NCBI GenBank assembly: GCA_003508835.1
Contig: PUFA01000003.1
Span: 13,059,501 to 13,123,500, forward strand
Length of the DNA: 64,000 nt
DNA from: Eonycteris spelaea
Taxonomy: Eukaryota; Chordata; Mammalia; Chiroptera; Pteropodidae
Direction: 5' to 3'
Shown here: positions 1-12,895 of the stretch, in pieces
Position numbering within the stretch: position 1 is the stretch's first letter
Layout: each line of letters starts with the position of its first letter
Made by a program: the position numbers and the translations under genes
Notes under the pieces: model-generated
Databases searched by the model: none
What the model saw: the letters and a program-made list of their open reading frames with translations, nothing else
Told to the model about the DNA's origin: nothing

Positions 1-984
1 CAAATTAGTAAGGTAAAAAACAAATCAAAAGTTATGAGCATAATACATAAAAGAAAATAATATTCATTAAATGTATGAAAAGATATTCAACTTAAATATT
101 ATCATGAAAATGAAAAAATGTTTTACCCATATTTGGCAAAATTTAAAATGTCAGCCAAAACTATGTGTTGAACATAATGTCCCCTTTATTAGCCTGATAT
201 AAAACTCATAGGTAATATTATCTATCTATACATATATTTCAAAAACTCAATAATATAATGTCATACTATTATAATATATCATGATTAAAATATAAAAGCA
301 GGAATGAAAGAAAGTAATTTATAACATGATTATATAGTTTAACACATAAATGCTTGGGCATATATGACAGCATAATGTCAGGCATTTGCATCTATATAAC
401 CATGAAAGGCACAATGATGAGAAGCGACAAATCCTGGCATTTTTAGTAAAAAATTTAATGATCATGGGTATTGTCAATAGTAATGTGTGTGTGTTTTTTT
501 AATGGCCAATTTTTGTACATATCTGTATCTCCCCACAACCCCTCCCTTTGAAAAAATATGTATCTTTCTACAATTTACAGTGGCCTGAGTCATTGAAAAT
601 CCACCTTAGGTTAAAACTAAGCAAAATTTCTTAGGATTTATATGGAAACTAACATGTTATAGCTTTGATAATTGCACACAAGTTTGCGTTTGGTTTTGTT
701 TATCTTCATGTATGTCCAGTTACCTTTTCAAAATTTCTTTGAGGAACAGAATACTTCTTTTCATGGGGGACTGTCACATGCATTGTTACTCATCTCACAA
801 ATCTGACCCCCATCCAGTTAATGCCATTAGTACTTTCCAATCATTATTACAACCCACAAATTTCCAGTGCCTCTCAGAATGTGGGACACCTACTGTGAGA
901 AGCGCTGATTACAGTAAGGGGGACTTTTTCAGTGCATTGATTGTGATATAAATTGGTGCAATTTACAGCAGTTTATTAATTTAT
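1..984. other. AT-rich sequence without recognised feature
   Basis: I see no gene and no repeat that I can name here. A 79-codon open frame near 712-951 has no recognisable domain and no splice or start context. The stretch has many TATA/TAATA runs and reads as ordinary intergenic or intronic sequence. Confidence 0.5.
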
Positions 985-1500
985 AATAAATTTAAAGGTG
1001 TCATTCTCTAAGACCAAGCAATTTCACTCACAAGCATATGCTTCAGACAAACCCTAGCTCATGACTTCAGGAAGATGTATGTGAATGATTATAGCAGCAC
1101 AGAGAAAAATTGAAACCACCTAAATGTCTAAACAGGAGAAGGGATAAATAAATTATGACATATCCTTACAATAGAATACTCCATAGATATACATATAAAT
1201 GCTAGAGCTACATCAATAAATTGATAAATTTTAGAAACAGAATATTAAAAAAGGTTGTAGAGATGCTATACAGTATGATGCCAATTACATACATTTTAAA
1301 AATATGAAACAATACTTCACATTGTTTAATATATGTACATATGTCATAAACAAACAATAATTCACATCAGTATTGAGACAGGTTCTTTCTCCAGAAAGAG
1401 GCGGGCGGAGAAGAGGTGGGAGGACAAATCTAGCGTGTTAGTTTCCTAAGAAAAAGGTTTAAAGTAGATAGTGAAAATGTTTATGTTGTTTGCTTGGTAT
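985..1500 (+). mobile_element. L1 LINE 3' end fragment (old L1M type)
   Basis: The stretch has the usual L1 ORF2-tail/3'UTR order. It holds a segment like 'cagcacagagaaaaattg', then wording close to 'aaaccacctaaatgtctaaacaggagaagggataaataaattatgacatat'-type L1 text, then the region where the cDNA encodes the C-terminal ORF2 residues. A 3'UTR with a GC-richer patch near 1,400-1,440 follows. It reads on the plus strand, is strongly diverged and is truncated at its 5' end. The exact subfamily is not assigned. Confidence 0.75.
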
Positions 1501-2959
1501 CTATGAAAGCATTTCTTACATTGTTCTCTATAATTATGTACAGTTATTTTTTTTTAACTACATTGTTTTAGCTGATTAGAGCCAGTATCTCTTTAAAGCC
1601 ATGGCATTTTTCTTGGAAACAAAAGAGAAAAAGTTCTTTTTTTCCTCTATAAGTTTTCTATTCTGTATTCGAAATATTCCCTTACAAATGAATTTTCCCA
1701 CAGGTCTTTTTTGATAGCCTTACTTCTTTTCTGTATCATATCAAATCCACACTATTTGACTGGATAAAACAATGTATCATTTATCTTTTTTTTTCTTAGC
1801 TTCTAGCATGATGTCTACTTTGCGTATCACGTAGGAAAAATAAATAGCTGGAAAGCGCAGGTAGATTTTGTATGGAAACAAACACATGAAATGTGTGTTA
1901 CAGATAAAATGACTTTGCCCTGTGACAGGGACTGACTTTCTTTTAGAGAGTGTCCTGGAAAAAAAAAAAAAAAACTAGTTTTTTTTGTGTTTCCTATAAT
2001 CTCTCAACTTTAAAAAGCAAATTTTTTTCTTCATATTTCTAAGTATTGCAGACGTTCTGCAACATACATGAAAACAGATAACTTACTATGATTTATTTTG
2101 AGTATTTAAACCTATGCCACGGTTGTTGAAAATTTTATTTTACTTTTGAACTTTGGACAATTACAGACTAGCAGAGACTTCACAGCATAAAACAGCATAG
2201 AAAACACCAGGCAGTGACCTTTCAAACACAAGTAACTGTGTAATGTAGGAATTCGAGGTAAAAAAAGGTATATAAGAATGATACAATATCAAGGTGTTGA
2301 AAATAGATAAAGATCCATTCATGTTATCTTACCTGTGATTATGGATTAGCATAAATCCATTCTAATGTATATTATTATTTTATTGTTTTTGTTTTCATGA
2401 ACATATAAGATATCAATAGCCTTAATATCTACTCTGAGGACATAGCTAAGAACTAAAGTCAAATTCTGAACTAATAATATGCAGGTTGCTTCAGAAGCAC
2501 CTCTTGCAAAAGAATGCCAAACTAATTCTTATCGTTACCTAGGTATGCTATTTATTAAAATTACACAATAAATTTAGTTGAGTAAATAGATTAATTGGAT
2601 TTGTCACAGTAGGGCATCATGCTTCATTTATCCCAAGAATTGGCTTCCATCAGTACCATTAGATGTTGTTTTAAAGTTGTAGGAATATCTATCATAGTGA
2701 CAATTCAAAGATTAGCTTTATTTATGAAAGATACCCATTTCTATTAAAGCCCATTATGTATTGTCGTCATTGATTTATCTGAAATTTTATTAAGGTAATT
2801 TCATGTAGACCCTGTTCCAGTGTATAATAAAAACTCATTATTAACCCTGAATTTATTACTTTAAAAATGTTAAAGGAGGGTTCTCTGTGTAAAGTAGTCA
2901 TTTGTATTTTCTTCCTACCCATGGAATTTTTAAATTGCAAGCTCTGTCCCTAATTTTCA
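1501..2959. other. Unique AT-rich sequence
   Basis: No gene and no interspersed repeat that I can name. It contains a 16-base A run at 1,959-1,974 followed by a T run, and several poly-T stretches. No splice-bounded open frame was noticed. Confidence 0.45.
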
Positions 2960-3500
2960 GTCTTCAGTCAATCACTAATTCATTTGGTTAGTCGTTTGGT
3001 CAATAAATGTTGAAGTATTATTATGCGTCATGCATCATTATAGGTGCTGGGAATAGAACCGTGACAAAACATAGAAAAGTCTGTGGTCTCATGAGGTTAC
3101 TCTGAAGGGGAGACAGAAAATAAACTGAAGAAAAAAATATAGAAACAATTCTTCCATCTATCTATTTATCTCATTATGCCAGACCATGTTAAGTGCAGGT
3201 ATAGATGATAGGAAGTGTGGTGTGGTGTGTGGTGTGGTGTGGTGTGGGTGTAGAGGGTGATAAAAAGCAGTGGTGGTGGTAGGCAGGTTGCAGTTTTAGA
3301 TGAGGTGACCAGGAAAGGCCTTTCTGAATATGTGGATATTTGTATGAAGGCCTTTTCCCAAAAAGTGAAAAAGCAAATCAATGAGAAGTGCTTTCCAGGT
3401 AGTAGGATCATTGCGTGCATAAATTCTGAGAATGGAGTGGGCCTGTTGTGTTCAAAGACCAGAGACAATGCAAGAATGAAGACCTCAGATGTTTGCCTGA
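2960..3500 (-). mobile_element. L2 LINE 3' region
   Basis: Read on the plus strand, the fragment starts with the reverse complement of the L2 3' end: a 'caataaatgttga' phrase, then 'aggtgctgggaatagaacc', then 'gtctgtggtctcatgag'. It continues with the typical upstream L2 text, 'gatgaggtgaccaggaaaggcctttctga' in meaning, in the right order. It is an ancient and diverged copy. The open frames on both strands here are by-products of this repeat. A GTGTGG tandem array interrupts it. Confidence 0.8.
3215..3248. repeat. (GTGTGG)n short tandem repeat
   Basis: About 34 bases made of GTGTG and GTGTGG units in uninterrupted phase, inside the L2 fragment. The low-complexity array accounts for the Thr/His/Pro-rich stretch of the antisense open frame. 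Confidence 0.9.
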
Positions 3501-4379
3501 ATCTCTGAAGTCAAGCATATGTTTTTTGTCTGTCACCTTCACCATCCTATCAGTTCTCTTCAGCATGACTATTTCTTGATTTACAGAAACCGGGAATGCA
3601 AAGATGTATTCTGGTTTTTACAAGAAATAGTAACTCTTGGAATCTAGTTTAGTTCCTTTCCCTTTAAAGCCTGGTATGTTTTAGCCTTTCAGCTCTCCCC
3701 AACCTTTTCATCTCCAGCAATTTTATAGTATAAGTTTTCCTTAAAATTCACACAGTTTAAAATGTTTTTGACCTCTTCAAATTATATATACTGCTGTCAA
3801 TGTTAAATGGGGTTATAGAGCTACATCCAAAAAGGCAACTGTATCTTCCTAAAGGAAAACTGGGTTTTATGAAATAATTATTGCTACACTATATGCAGAT
3901 TAAAGACATTATTTAAATACAGGCCAAAAAATGAGAACTGGATTAATTGTTTTGGCATATTCTAATCTAAAATTAAAAAAAAATGTTTCTTGACTACCAT
4001 ACAAACAATCCTTGATCTATATTGATCTGTTTTACATTGAGCACAAGTGTACCCTGAAAATATCTTTTGTTTATGGAAACTTTTTGGTACTAGACATGTT
4101 TTCAATTTTTTTAACCTGAACAAACTAAAGAAACTTAAAATCCAATTCTGAACTCCTGTCTATATTATTTATAAGATTTACATGTTCATTCAATTAATTA
4201 TAAAAAACACTGGTGAAAGCCCTCTCTATTCTGATCCATTCATACATTGTTATCATTACTGTGGCTGTGGAATGTTATATTAGCTTTCTCTTCTTTATTC
4301 TTTTCACTTTTCAATTACTCTCCTAACTACATTAACTTCATATTCATACAGCATAAAATCCTTCTGGTTATTTTCTAAA
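3501..4379. other. Unique AT-rich sequence
   Basis: No gene or named repeat recognised between the L2 fragment and the L1 3' end that follows. There are short pyrimidine-rich tracts near 3,690-3,715. Confidence 0.45.
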
Positions 4380-6010
4380 AACATCTTGTTCATTTTAAAA
4401 AATTACTTTTCTGGATTATAATTTATATAAAATATAGTTTTTTTAATTGTACAGTTCAATGTGTTCTATCCATGTAACCACCAACACATTTAAGACAAAT
4501 ATTCTTTAATGCCCATTTCCAGGCAATCGCCATCCTCCTCTGGCCCCAGGCACCTGCTGCTCTGCTTTCTATCTGTATAGATTAAATTTGTCTTTTCTAG
4601 AGATTCACATAAATGGAATGTACAGCATGTGTTCATTCATGTCTGGATTCTTTAACATGATTTTACATTGATCACCTGGTTATCAACCAGTAATTTGTTT
4701 CTTTTATTTCCTGAGTACTATTTCATTGCATGGTATATCTCAATTTGCTTACTCATTCATCTATTGATGGATATTATTGGGGCTTCTGAAATTTTTGGCT
4801 ATTATACACAAAGTTTCTCTAAATAACCACATGCAAGTTTGTGTGGACATACTTCCATTTCTATTCTGCTTAGTAATATAATTACTTTATAGCATGAAGA
4901 TGCATGGTTAATATTTTAAGAAACTAGAACTCTTTTTCAAAATTGTTTTATCCATTTTAAATTTCCACCAACAATACATGAGTTTCAGTTACTCTAGATC
5001 CTTACCAACACTTTATATTGTGTGTGTGCTTTAATTTTAGCCATTCCAATGAGTATATTGGAGTGTCTCTATAGATTTTATTTATATTTACCTGAAAGTT
5101 AATGTTGTTGAGTATCTTTTCATGTGCTTAATGGTTATTTGTATATTTTTATTTCTGATGTTTCTAAATCTTTTCCTCATTTTAAAAACTGGGTGTGTGT
5201 CATTATTATGGAATTATAGAATAATTTTTTAATATATTTTCTGGAAATTGTATTTTCTTAGTGTCTTTCAAAGAGCAGTTTTCAATTTTAATAAAAGCCA
5301 ATTAATCATGTTATTCTTTTGTGATTAGCTCTTTCTGGGCTCTATATAAGAAATGCTTGCTTTCCACAAGGACAAAAAATATTTCTGCTATGTTTCCTTC
5401 TGACACAAAATTTTCTGTTTCCTTCTAAACATTTTGTATTAGTGTTTATGCTTAAATCTATGATTTATTTTGAATTAACTTTCATTTATGCTGGGATGTA
5501 AAGTCTGAGGTTCCTTATTTTTTATATGTATATCCAAATATTCCAGCATTATTTTTTGTAAAGATGTTTTTTCCTGTTGAATTACCTTGGCACTCTTATT
5601 GAAAAATCAATTGAACATATATGTATGGATCTGAACTCATAAATATATAATAAATTGATTTCTGAAATCTTTATTTCTATTACACTGATCTATGTATCTA
5701 TACCTACTCCAATAATACATCGTCTTGTTTACTTTATACTAAATCTTCAAATAAATTAAAATCTCTCACTTTGTTCTTTTTCAATATTGCTTTGGTTATT
5801 ATAAACCATTCTAAATTCTAAAATCAGCTTATCAATTCATAAAGAAGTCTTGCTGGCTTTTATTTGGTATTTTATTGAATCTATCAATAACTTTGGAACA
5901 AATTTTAAAAGATGCTTAATAATCTATGAAAATGTGTATCTCTCAATTTAATTATGGCTTTGAATTCTTTTCGCTAGTGTTCTGCAAATATTTTACTAAA
6001 TGTATCCTTA
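4380..6010 (-). mobile_element. L1 LINE 3'UTR and ORF2 tail (old L1M type)
   Basis: Reads on the minus strand with its 3' end on the left. Recognisable text in order is: the 3'UTR 'acagttcaatgtg' and 'ccatgtaaccacc' region; 'cacataaatggaatg'; 'catctattgatgg'; the lines antisense to the ORF2 C-terminus around 4,950-5,150; and internal ORF2 sequence up to about 6,000 ('ttgctttggttatt', 'aagtcttgctggc'). Many indels and stops are present, so the copy is inactive. The right edge is unclear. Confidence 0.85.
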
Positions 6011-7210
6011 AGATTATTATTATTTTTTTTGGTAATTTAATACAATAATTCATTTATATTGAAAATTAATTAACTTCTCATACCAGCCTTGTATCCTGTG
6101 CCTGTAAAAAATTCCCTGTGCTAGTACAGATATTATCTCTCAGCATGGTAGGCCTATTCTGGGCTTGTTTTATTTATTTTTGGGGGATGACAATCTTGCT
6201 TTGCCTATTGTCCAATCTAGAAACAGTTATTGCATATATTTCATCCAGTTTCCTAGTTGTTTCAGTGGGAAAGTAATTCTGGACTCTGTTGTTCCCACTT
6301 GGCCATAGTGGAAGTCCACCATGATCTCTGCTTTTTTCTTTTAATTTTTAATATTAAAGGTATATGATGTAATTCAAGGAGATTATATTTCTTAAAATAG
6401 TAAGCTTCTAATCCAAGGACAAGATATGCTTTTTTTCAAAAATTTAAGCATTTTTATTTTTGCAGTAGAATTTACAAATGTACTAAATATTTTTACACTT
6501 TGTATTTATGAATCCATATTCATTAATTGTTTGGATGGCAGCTATTAATGTTTTTGTACTGATAATATCTTTTTATTTTTTCCCAAAATTTAAACTTGTT
6601 GACATTTATGTTAGTAGTCAGGAGTGAATGTATTATCTAGATCTTCTTTTTTTTTTTTTTAAAGAAGTAGTTATTCCTTCTTTCCTTTTTTCCTTCCCTT
6701 CCTTTTCTTCCTTCTTTCCTTTGTTCCTCTTTCTTCCTTCCTTGCTTCCTTCCATCCTTCTTTTTTTCCTCCTTCCTTTTAAATGTAAACAATTTTTAAA
6801 TTTTATACAGCAAGTTTGTTGAGATTCTTTTATCAATTTCAATCATTTATATTTTATTACATAATTATTCATTTTTATTGAATTTTAAAGTTCTGCATAG
6901 AATTGATTAAAATATTGAATATTCTTTTGTATGTCTGCACTATTCTCTGTCTAATATTGTGCATGTACTTTTCCTTTTTATTCTTTATTAAATTAACCAT
7001 TGCTTTATATTTATAATTTAAGTCACAAAATTTTAAAATTTATTTGCTATTTAAATACATTTTTTCTCTAAAAAAAAATTCTATTTTTATATCCTTTTTC
7101 CTTATTTCTTATTTTTTTTCCTATTTTTCTGAGTTTACAGATTAGTCAATTTGTCTTTTTTTTTATTTGGTAATAAAGTAGTTTGAGGCATCCATTTTCC
7201 TAAGAAAAGA
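6011..7210 (-). mobile_element. Possible further L1 sequence, heavily decayed
   Basis: This T-rich stretch lies directly beyond the ORF2 portion of the L1 on the left and has phrases that look like minus-strand L1 ('cttctcataccagccttgtat', 'gagtttacagattagtcaattt'). The 6,110-6,320 part ('gttcccacttggcc', 'agtggaagtccacc') resembles L1 3'UTR text and may come from a second copy. The call is tentative. A polypyrimidine tract sits inside it. Confidence 0.4.
6666..6782. repeat. Polypyrimidine (TTCC)n-like tract
   Basis: About 115 bases of almost pure T and C, built from TTCC, TTTC and TTCCC units. The antisense Lys/Arg/Glu-rich and sense Phe/Ser/Leu-rich open frames at this place are translations of the tract and are not genes. 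Confidence 0.9.
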
Positions 7211-8967
7211 TTTATCAGTCACTTTGATTATATCCAGTCTTTCAGTATCACTTTTTTTTGACTACACTCATTCTTACCAATTTCTTCTCTGTAGAGTACA
7301 CTACCTATGAAAAAATATCAGAATCGCTCTGTTTAAACAGGCTGCTTTGGAAAGTGATATGCACAGGTTTGAGTTTAATTAACTGCATGAGTCATTTCCC
7401 AGATTGGATGAGATGCTGGAGAAACTGGGGAGAATAAAGAAACCACTATCTCCATTGTATTTATAAGTTGAAAATAAAATGATTGAAAATTTTAATTTTT
7501 CATGTTATATTCAGAATGAACAAGGTGAGAGAAGTTGTGTATGTTTTGATGTGCACTAACCTTTAGACCTAACATCAAGATTACCAATCATGTTTTCTTC
7601 AAATGATGTTTTATTGCCCATCTTGAAGATATACATCCCAGTATTACTCATTAGATTCTTATGTTGAGATGCCCAGGTATGGACCATTTAGTCCCCTGAA
7701 CCATGACTAGTTAGCATATTTTGACTTGAAAAATGACAACAATAAAATTATAACATATTGAAAACTACTATAGAAATAATGACAAAGTAACAGTATTTCA
7801 GAAAGAGAAAGAATGGATTGGGGTAAGGAAACATAATGTTAAGAGGTCTCAAAGAGAGTTGCTAGTGCAAGCAGAAAAAACACATACACATACACTCACA
7901 AAAAAAAAAAAAAGAAAGAAGGAATAAAAGGAATGAGAAGACACCATTGTTCACATTAAGTATGCCACTATTAACAATTCATGTTAACCCAAAGCATGAA
8001 TTTATGTCTACCTCCTTTTTAAACTCTCCGGGAGATAACTAACAAATACATGCCTCTCACAGCAAAATTCTTGTTTGGCCCCTCACCAATAGGTAACACC
8101 ATTCCCAAAGATACTGGTCTAATTTCTTCTCCCTGGCAAAAAAGTCATGGGAAAAAGCACAGCTCTGTTTTTGTTGTTGTTGTTGTTGTTGTTTTAAATT
8201 ACATCTATCTACTCCCAACAGGCTTCACCCAAACAAGTCCAAGGATTCTAAACAAGATGTTTTTTCTTTTGAACATATCCAACTTTGCTCTGCTTCCCTG
8301 CAGTGCAGGTCCAATACATTTCAATATGATTCAAGAATAAAATCAAATAATGTGTTTTTTTTTTTTTTTTTCATTTACTATAAAGAAGTTTCTATCTCAC
8401 AAGGTAAATCTGATTTATCGGGATTCAAATTCAAAAAGCATGTCTATGCTTCAAAAGTGTAACAGTTGAGAGATTCCTGCACATATTAAATTTATCCACT
8501 TAATTGAAATAACAGAAAACTGAGACAGTGTATGATGAGATAATTTCAACTTGTATATATTAATAAAGTGAGATAGTATTTAGTTATCTCAGGCTAAGTA
8601 GCTTAAGTATATATGAATATACTATAATCTATATATGATAACCTATATATGAATATAATTATTTAAAGATAACATAAAAACAATGGCCTATAAATAACTG
8701 TACAATAAACAATCTATAACATAATTAAAATTTTCAGTCTCTTCATGCCTTTAGTAGCTCATGTGATTACTAAAAGATCACAGCAAAAAGGTTCACTTAG
8801 GTCGCGTGGTCTCACTATGCAATCCAAGTCCCAAACTATGCCAGGCCACTGAGCCACACTTTACTCTTCGTAAATCAGATGCGAAAAAGTTATATTATTT
8901 TTACCAACAAGGCAACAGATTTAGCAAGTTACTGAATTACCAATAAAGTGGATCATTTGAGACTAAC
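7211..8967. other. Unique AT-rich sequence with small simple repeats
   Basis: No gene recognised. It contains an A-rich stretch near 7,900-7,920, a (TTG)n tract at 8,170-8,194 and a T run at 8,355-8,371. The 96-codon open frame at 8,050-8,340 runs through the (TTG)n as a poly-valine stretch, has no domain that I recognise and is most likely fortuitous. Confidence 0.45.
8170..8194. repeat. (TTG)8 microsatellite
   Basis: Perfect TTG trinucleotide repeat of about eight units, flanked by short T runs. Confidence 0.9.
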
Positions 8968-9001
8968 AAAAAAAAAAGAAAGAAAGAAAGAAAAAAAAGA
9001 G
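8968..9001. repeat. A-rich / (GAAA)n tract
   Basis: A run of A followed by GAAA units and another A run. No retroposon body is recognised next to it, so I call it only a simple repeat. Confidence 0.8.
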
Positions 9002-9448
9002 TATCTCTGGAATTAAGCAGAACATATTAGTGTTTCTCATTTTCCTCTTGACTAGATATATATTCAACAAAATAGGACACTATAGAATATTGTTACTGAA
9101 TTGTCAAGGTATAAAAGATGCATTTTCTGCAATGCATATTTACTACTGGAATTAATTTTATTTATTTAGACAATAATTGATTTTGTGTAAACCAATATTC
9201 TCTCTTTTCTTATATATTCATAAGCGCTATAATGGACAAGATATTAAAATAAGATAACTGTGGGATGAGATGCATATCACATTGTGTGCGATATGCAGAA
9301 ACAGTTTTATTCGTAATGGGTAAGCACGCCACCTTTTTTGAGCCTCCCTAATAGAATCCTCAAGAGAAAGTAACTAAATTTGCTAAATTAAAACTCAGAC
9401 TTATAAAGTTAGGAATGTTCTGTATGGATAGCTAAGCTCCTGCTCAAT

Positions 9449-12400
9449 TCTTTTTTTTTCAGCTTTATTGAGATAAATTGACATATAACATTGTGTAAGT
9501 TTAGGGTATAAAATGATTATTAAATACACTTATATACTATAAAATGATTACCAAAATAAGATCCATTAATATATTCATCATGGTCCATAATTATGTGTGT
9601 TTTTAAATTTTTTTGTGGTAAGAACATTTAAGATCAGTATTCGCCTTCGCCTGACTTGATTCACTTAGCATAATGTCCTTAGGTTCATCCATGTTGTTAT
9701 AAATGGCAGGACTTCTTTCATTTTTATGGCTAAAAAATATTCCTTTGTGTGTGTATATATTTACATATACACAATTTCGCATAAACATGTGGGTATGTGT
9801 GTGTGTGTGTGTGTACCTATCGCATTTCCCATCCTTTCATTCATTGATGGACACTTAAGTTGTTTTCATGTCTTTGCTATTGTGACTAAAGCTGCAAAAA
9901 ATATGGGGGTGTAAAAATCTCTTCAATATAGTGATTTTATTTCCTTTGGATATATACCCAGAAGTGAAATTGCCAGGTCATATGGCAGTTCAATTTTTAA
10001 TTTTGTGAGAAACTCCATACCGTTTTCACAGTGGATGTACCAATTCAAATTTCTACCAAAAGTGCACAAGGGTTCAGTTTTCTCCCCATACTCACCAGTA
10101 ATTATTATCCCTTGTCTTTTAATAATTGGCATGGTGACAATTGTGAGGTGATACCTCATTGTGGTTTGATGTGCAATTTCCTGATTTGTGATGTTAAGTA
10201 TATTTTTATGTATCTGTTGGCCATTCGTATGTCTGAAAATGTCTATTCAGGTCCTCTGCCTATTTTTAAATCAAATTCTTCTTTCTTCCTCTCCTCTTCC
10301 TTCTCCTCCAACACTATTTATTGAAGAGACTATGTGTTTCTAATTTACTATTCTTGGCTTCCTTCTCAAATTTGGCTAACTATACACACATGGGTTAATT
10401 TCTGGGCTTTCATATCTGTTCTATTAGCCAGGTGTCTATTTTACTGCCAGTACCATGATGTTTTGACTATAGCTTTGTAGTATATTTTGAAATTAGAAAG
10501 TGCAATGTCTCTAGCTTTGTTCTTTCTCAGGATTGCTATAGCTATTCAGGCTTTTTTGTGGTTCCATATAAATGTTAAATTTGTTTTTTTTTTCTATTTC
10601 TTTGAAACATACCATTGCAACTTTGACAGGGATCTCATTGAACTTGTAGATCACTTTGAGAAGCATAGACATTTTACAAATATTAATTTTTTTGATCCAA
10701 GAACATAGAATAATTTTCCACTTATTTATGACATTCAATTTTTTCATCAGTGTCATAGTTTTCAGTGTACAGATCTTTCACTTCATTTAAATGCATTCCT
10801 AAGTATTTTATTGTTTTTGATGATATGAATTCTGTCCATATTTCTTTTTCAGAGAGTTTATCATTAGTTAGAAAGCCAACTGATTTTTGTATTTTGGTTT
10901 TGTATCCTATAACTATACTGTATTTGTTTATCAGCTCTAACAGATTTTTTGATGGAGTCTTAGGAGTTTTACACATATGAGATCATATAAATTGTAAACA
11001 CAAACAATTTTCCTTATTCATATTTGATTTCTAGTACTATGTTCAATATGAGTGGTGAAAGTGGGCACCCTTGTCTTTTTTCCTGATCTTAGCTGAAAGC
11101 TTTTCAAGGTTGAGTACGTTAGCTATTGGTTTGTCATATATGGCCTCTACTATGATGAGGTATGGTCCTTCTATGCACACTTTATTGAGAGTTTTATCAT
11201 GAAAGGATGTTGAATTTTGTCAAATGTTTTTTCTACACAAATTAAGATGATCGTATGATTTTTCATTCTGTTAATGTGGTGTATCACATTTATCAGTTTG
11301 CATATGTGAAACCATCCTTGTATCCCACAGAGAAATTCCACTTGATCGTGGTGTATACTTTTTTTTCGTGTGCTGTTGAATCTTGTTTTGCTCATAAGTT
11401 GTTTAGAATTTTTTCGTCTGTATTTTTCAAAAATATTGGCCTGTAGTTTTTTCTTTTCTTGTGGTATCCTCCTCTGGCATTGATGTCAGAGTAATGCTGG
11501 CCTTGTAAAATGAGCGTGGCAGTATTCTCTCCTCTTAAAATTTTTGGAAGAATTTGAAAAAACAATTGAAATTAGTTTTTAAAAATATTTGGTTGAATTC
11601 ACCAGTGAAACCACCCAGTCTGGACTTTTTCTTGTTGGGAGGTTTGATTACTGATCTAATCTTATTATTGGTCAGATTACATTTTCTGTTTCTTCTTGAT
11701 TGAGTCTTGGTAGGTTTTGTATTTCTAGGAATCCATCCATTTCTTCTAGGTTATCTAATTTATTGACATATAATTGTCCATAGTAATTTCTGTTCTTTGT
11801 ACTTCTATAGTATCCTTTGTAATGTCTCCTCTTCTATTTCTGATTTTATTTATTTGAGTCATCACTTTTTTTCTCAGTATAGCTAAAGTTTGTCAATTCT
11901 GTTTCTCTTTTCAAAAAAAAAAAAAAACAACTAAAGTCTGTTGATCTGTTTTATTGTTTTTTGTCTCTATTCTCTGATCTTCATTATTTTCTTTGTTTTG
12001 CTTACTTTGTTCTCCTTTTCTAACTCCTTGATGTGTAAAGTTAGGTTTTTAATTTGAGGCTTTCTTAATGTAAGTGTTTATTGCTAAACTTCCTTCTTAG
12101 AGCTGCTTTCACTGCTTTCTATAAGTTCTGTTATGTTTCTAATTTTGTTTGTCTCAAGATAGTCTTTGATTTTGCTTTTGATTTATTCTTTGATTCATTG
12201 GTTGTTCACAAAGGCATTGCTTAATTTCTACATATTATTGAATTTCCACTTTTCCTCTACTATTGATCTCTAGTTCGTAGGATCCACACCTCTTTGATAT
12301 GTTCTGTCTGAGCTCTGACTGTTGTTCACCCAGTTGTGTAGTTGATGACTAAATATTCTAGATGAGATAAGAAAAAGTGGTTCCCTTTTCCTGTGTCCCA

Positions 12401-12671
12401 TGCTGCTGGGGAAGCTTACTCATAATCTCATTTTTTTTCTCTGTAAGAGAAATCACAGGACAATAGGTTTCTCTTGGAACTGAGCTGTGCCACCTTAGGT
12501 AGAGGTGATGCAGGTAAAGTAAAACTATTCTTACCCTATCTAATGTATCCAATCTTGGATTTTTTCTCTATCTGTGTGCTGGAACCTCTGTTCTGGAATC
12601 CTGGAATTCCATAAAGACACGCTTGTCTATGGGTCATTATCAAAGTCTGATATTTGGGGGGAAGATGGTAG
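9449..12671 (-). mobile_element. L1 LINE, internally deleted copy with 3' end and probable 5' region
   Basis: Minus-strand L1 with its 3' end on the left. A T run at about 9,451-9,459 (poly-A tail in element sense) is followed by 3'UTR 'cagctttattgagat', then the ORF2 C-terminal region (about 9,650-10,330) and a long ORF2 stretch. That stretch includes the reverse-transcriptase region antisense to wording such as 'ctggccttgtaaaatgagcg' (11,499-11,518). ORF2 similarity breaks off near 12,285. From there to about 12,671 the sequence, read on the minus strand, looks like an L1 5' region beginning CCATCTTCCCCCC. The first half of ORF2 and all of ORF1 are then missing. Numerous stops and indels make it inactive. 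The 5'-region assignment is the weaker part of the call. Confidence 0.85.
9796..9814. repeat. (GT)n microsatellite
   Basis: Short GT dinucleotide tract within the 3' part of the L1. Confidence 0.85.
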
Positions 12672-12895
12672 AAAGGTATTATTGTGCTCTGATGATGATC
12701 TCACTCTTTATCATACAATGCTTCTTCATGTAAAGTATGGATGTAAGGGCAAGCGAATATATGGCTTATCACTGTGGCACCTTAATGTTGGTAGGGCCAC
12801 AAGTAGTAATTTGCTTGCAACATTTCTCTCTCCTCCTCTTTCTTACATAATCTCTATAATGATATGATTTATCTTATAACTTTTCTTTTTTTCAG
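12672..12895. other. Sequence between L1 and exon-like segment
   Basis: No repeat recognised. Its last 30 bases form a polypyrimidine-rich stretch ending in CAG immediately before the exon-like segment, with an upstream 'cttataac' that could serve as a branch site. Confidence 0.35.

Noticed and set aside
6628..6842. Lys/Glu-rich and Phe/Ser-rich open frames
   Set aside because: Translations of a (TTCC)n-type simple repeat.
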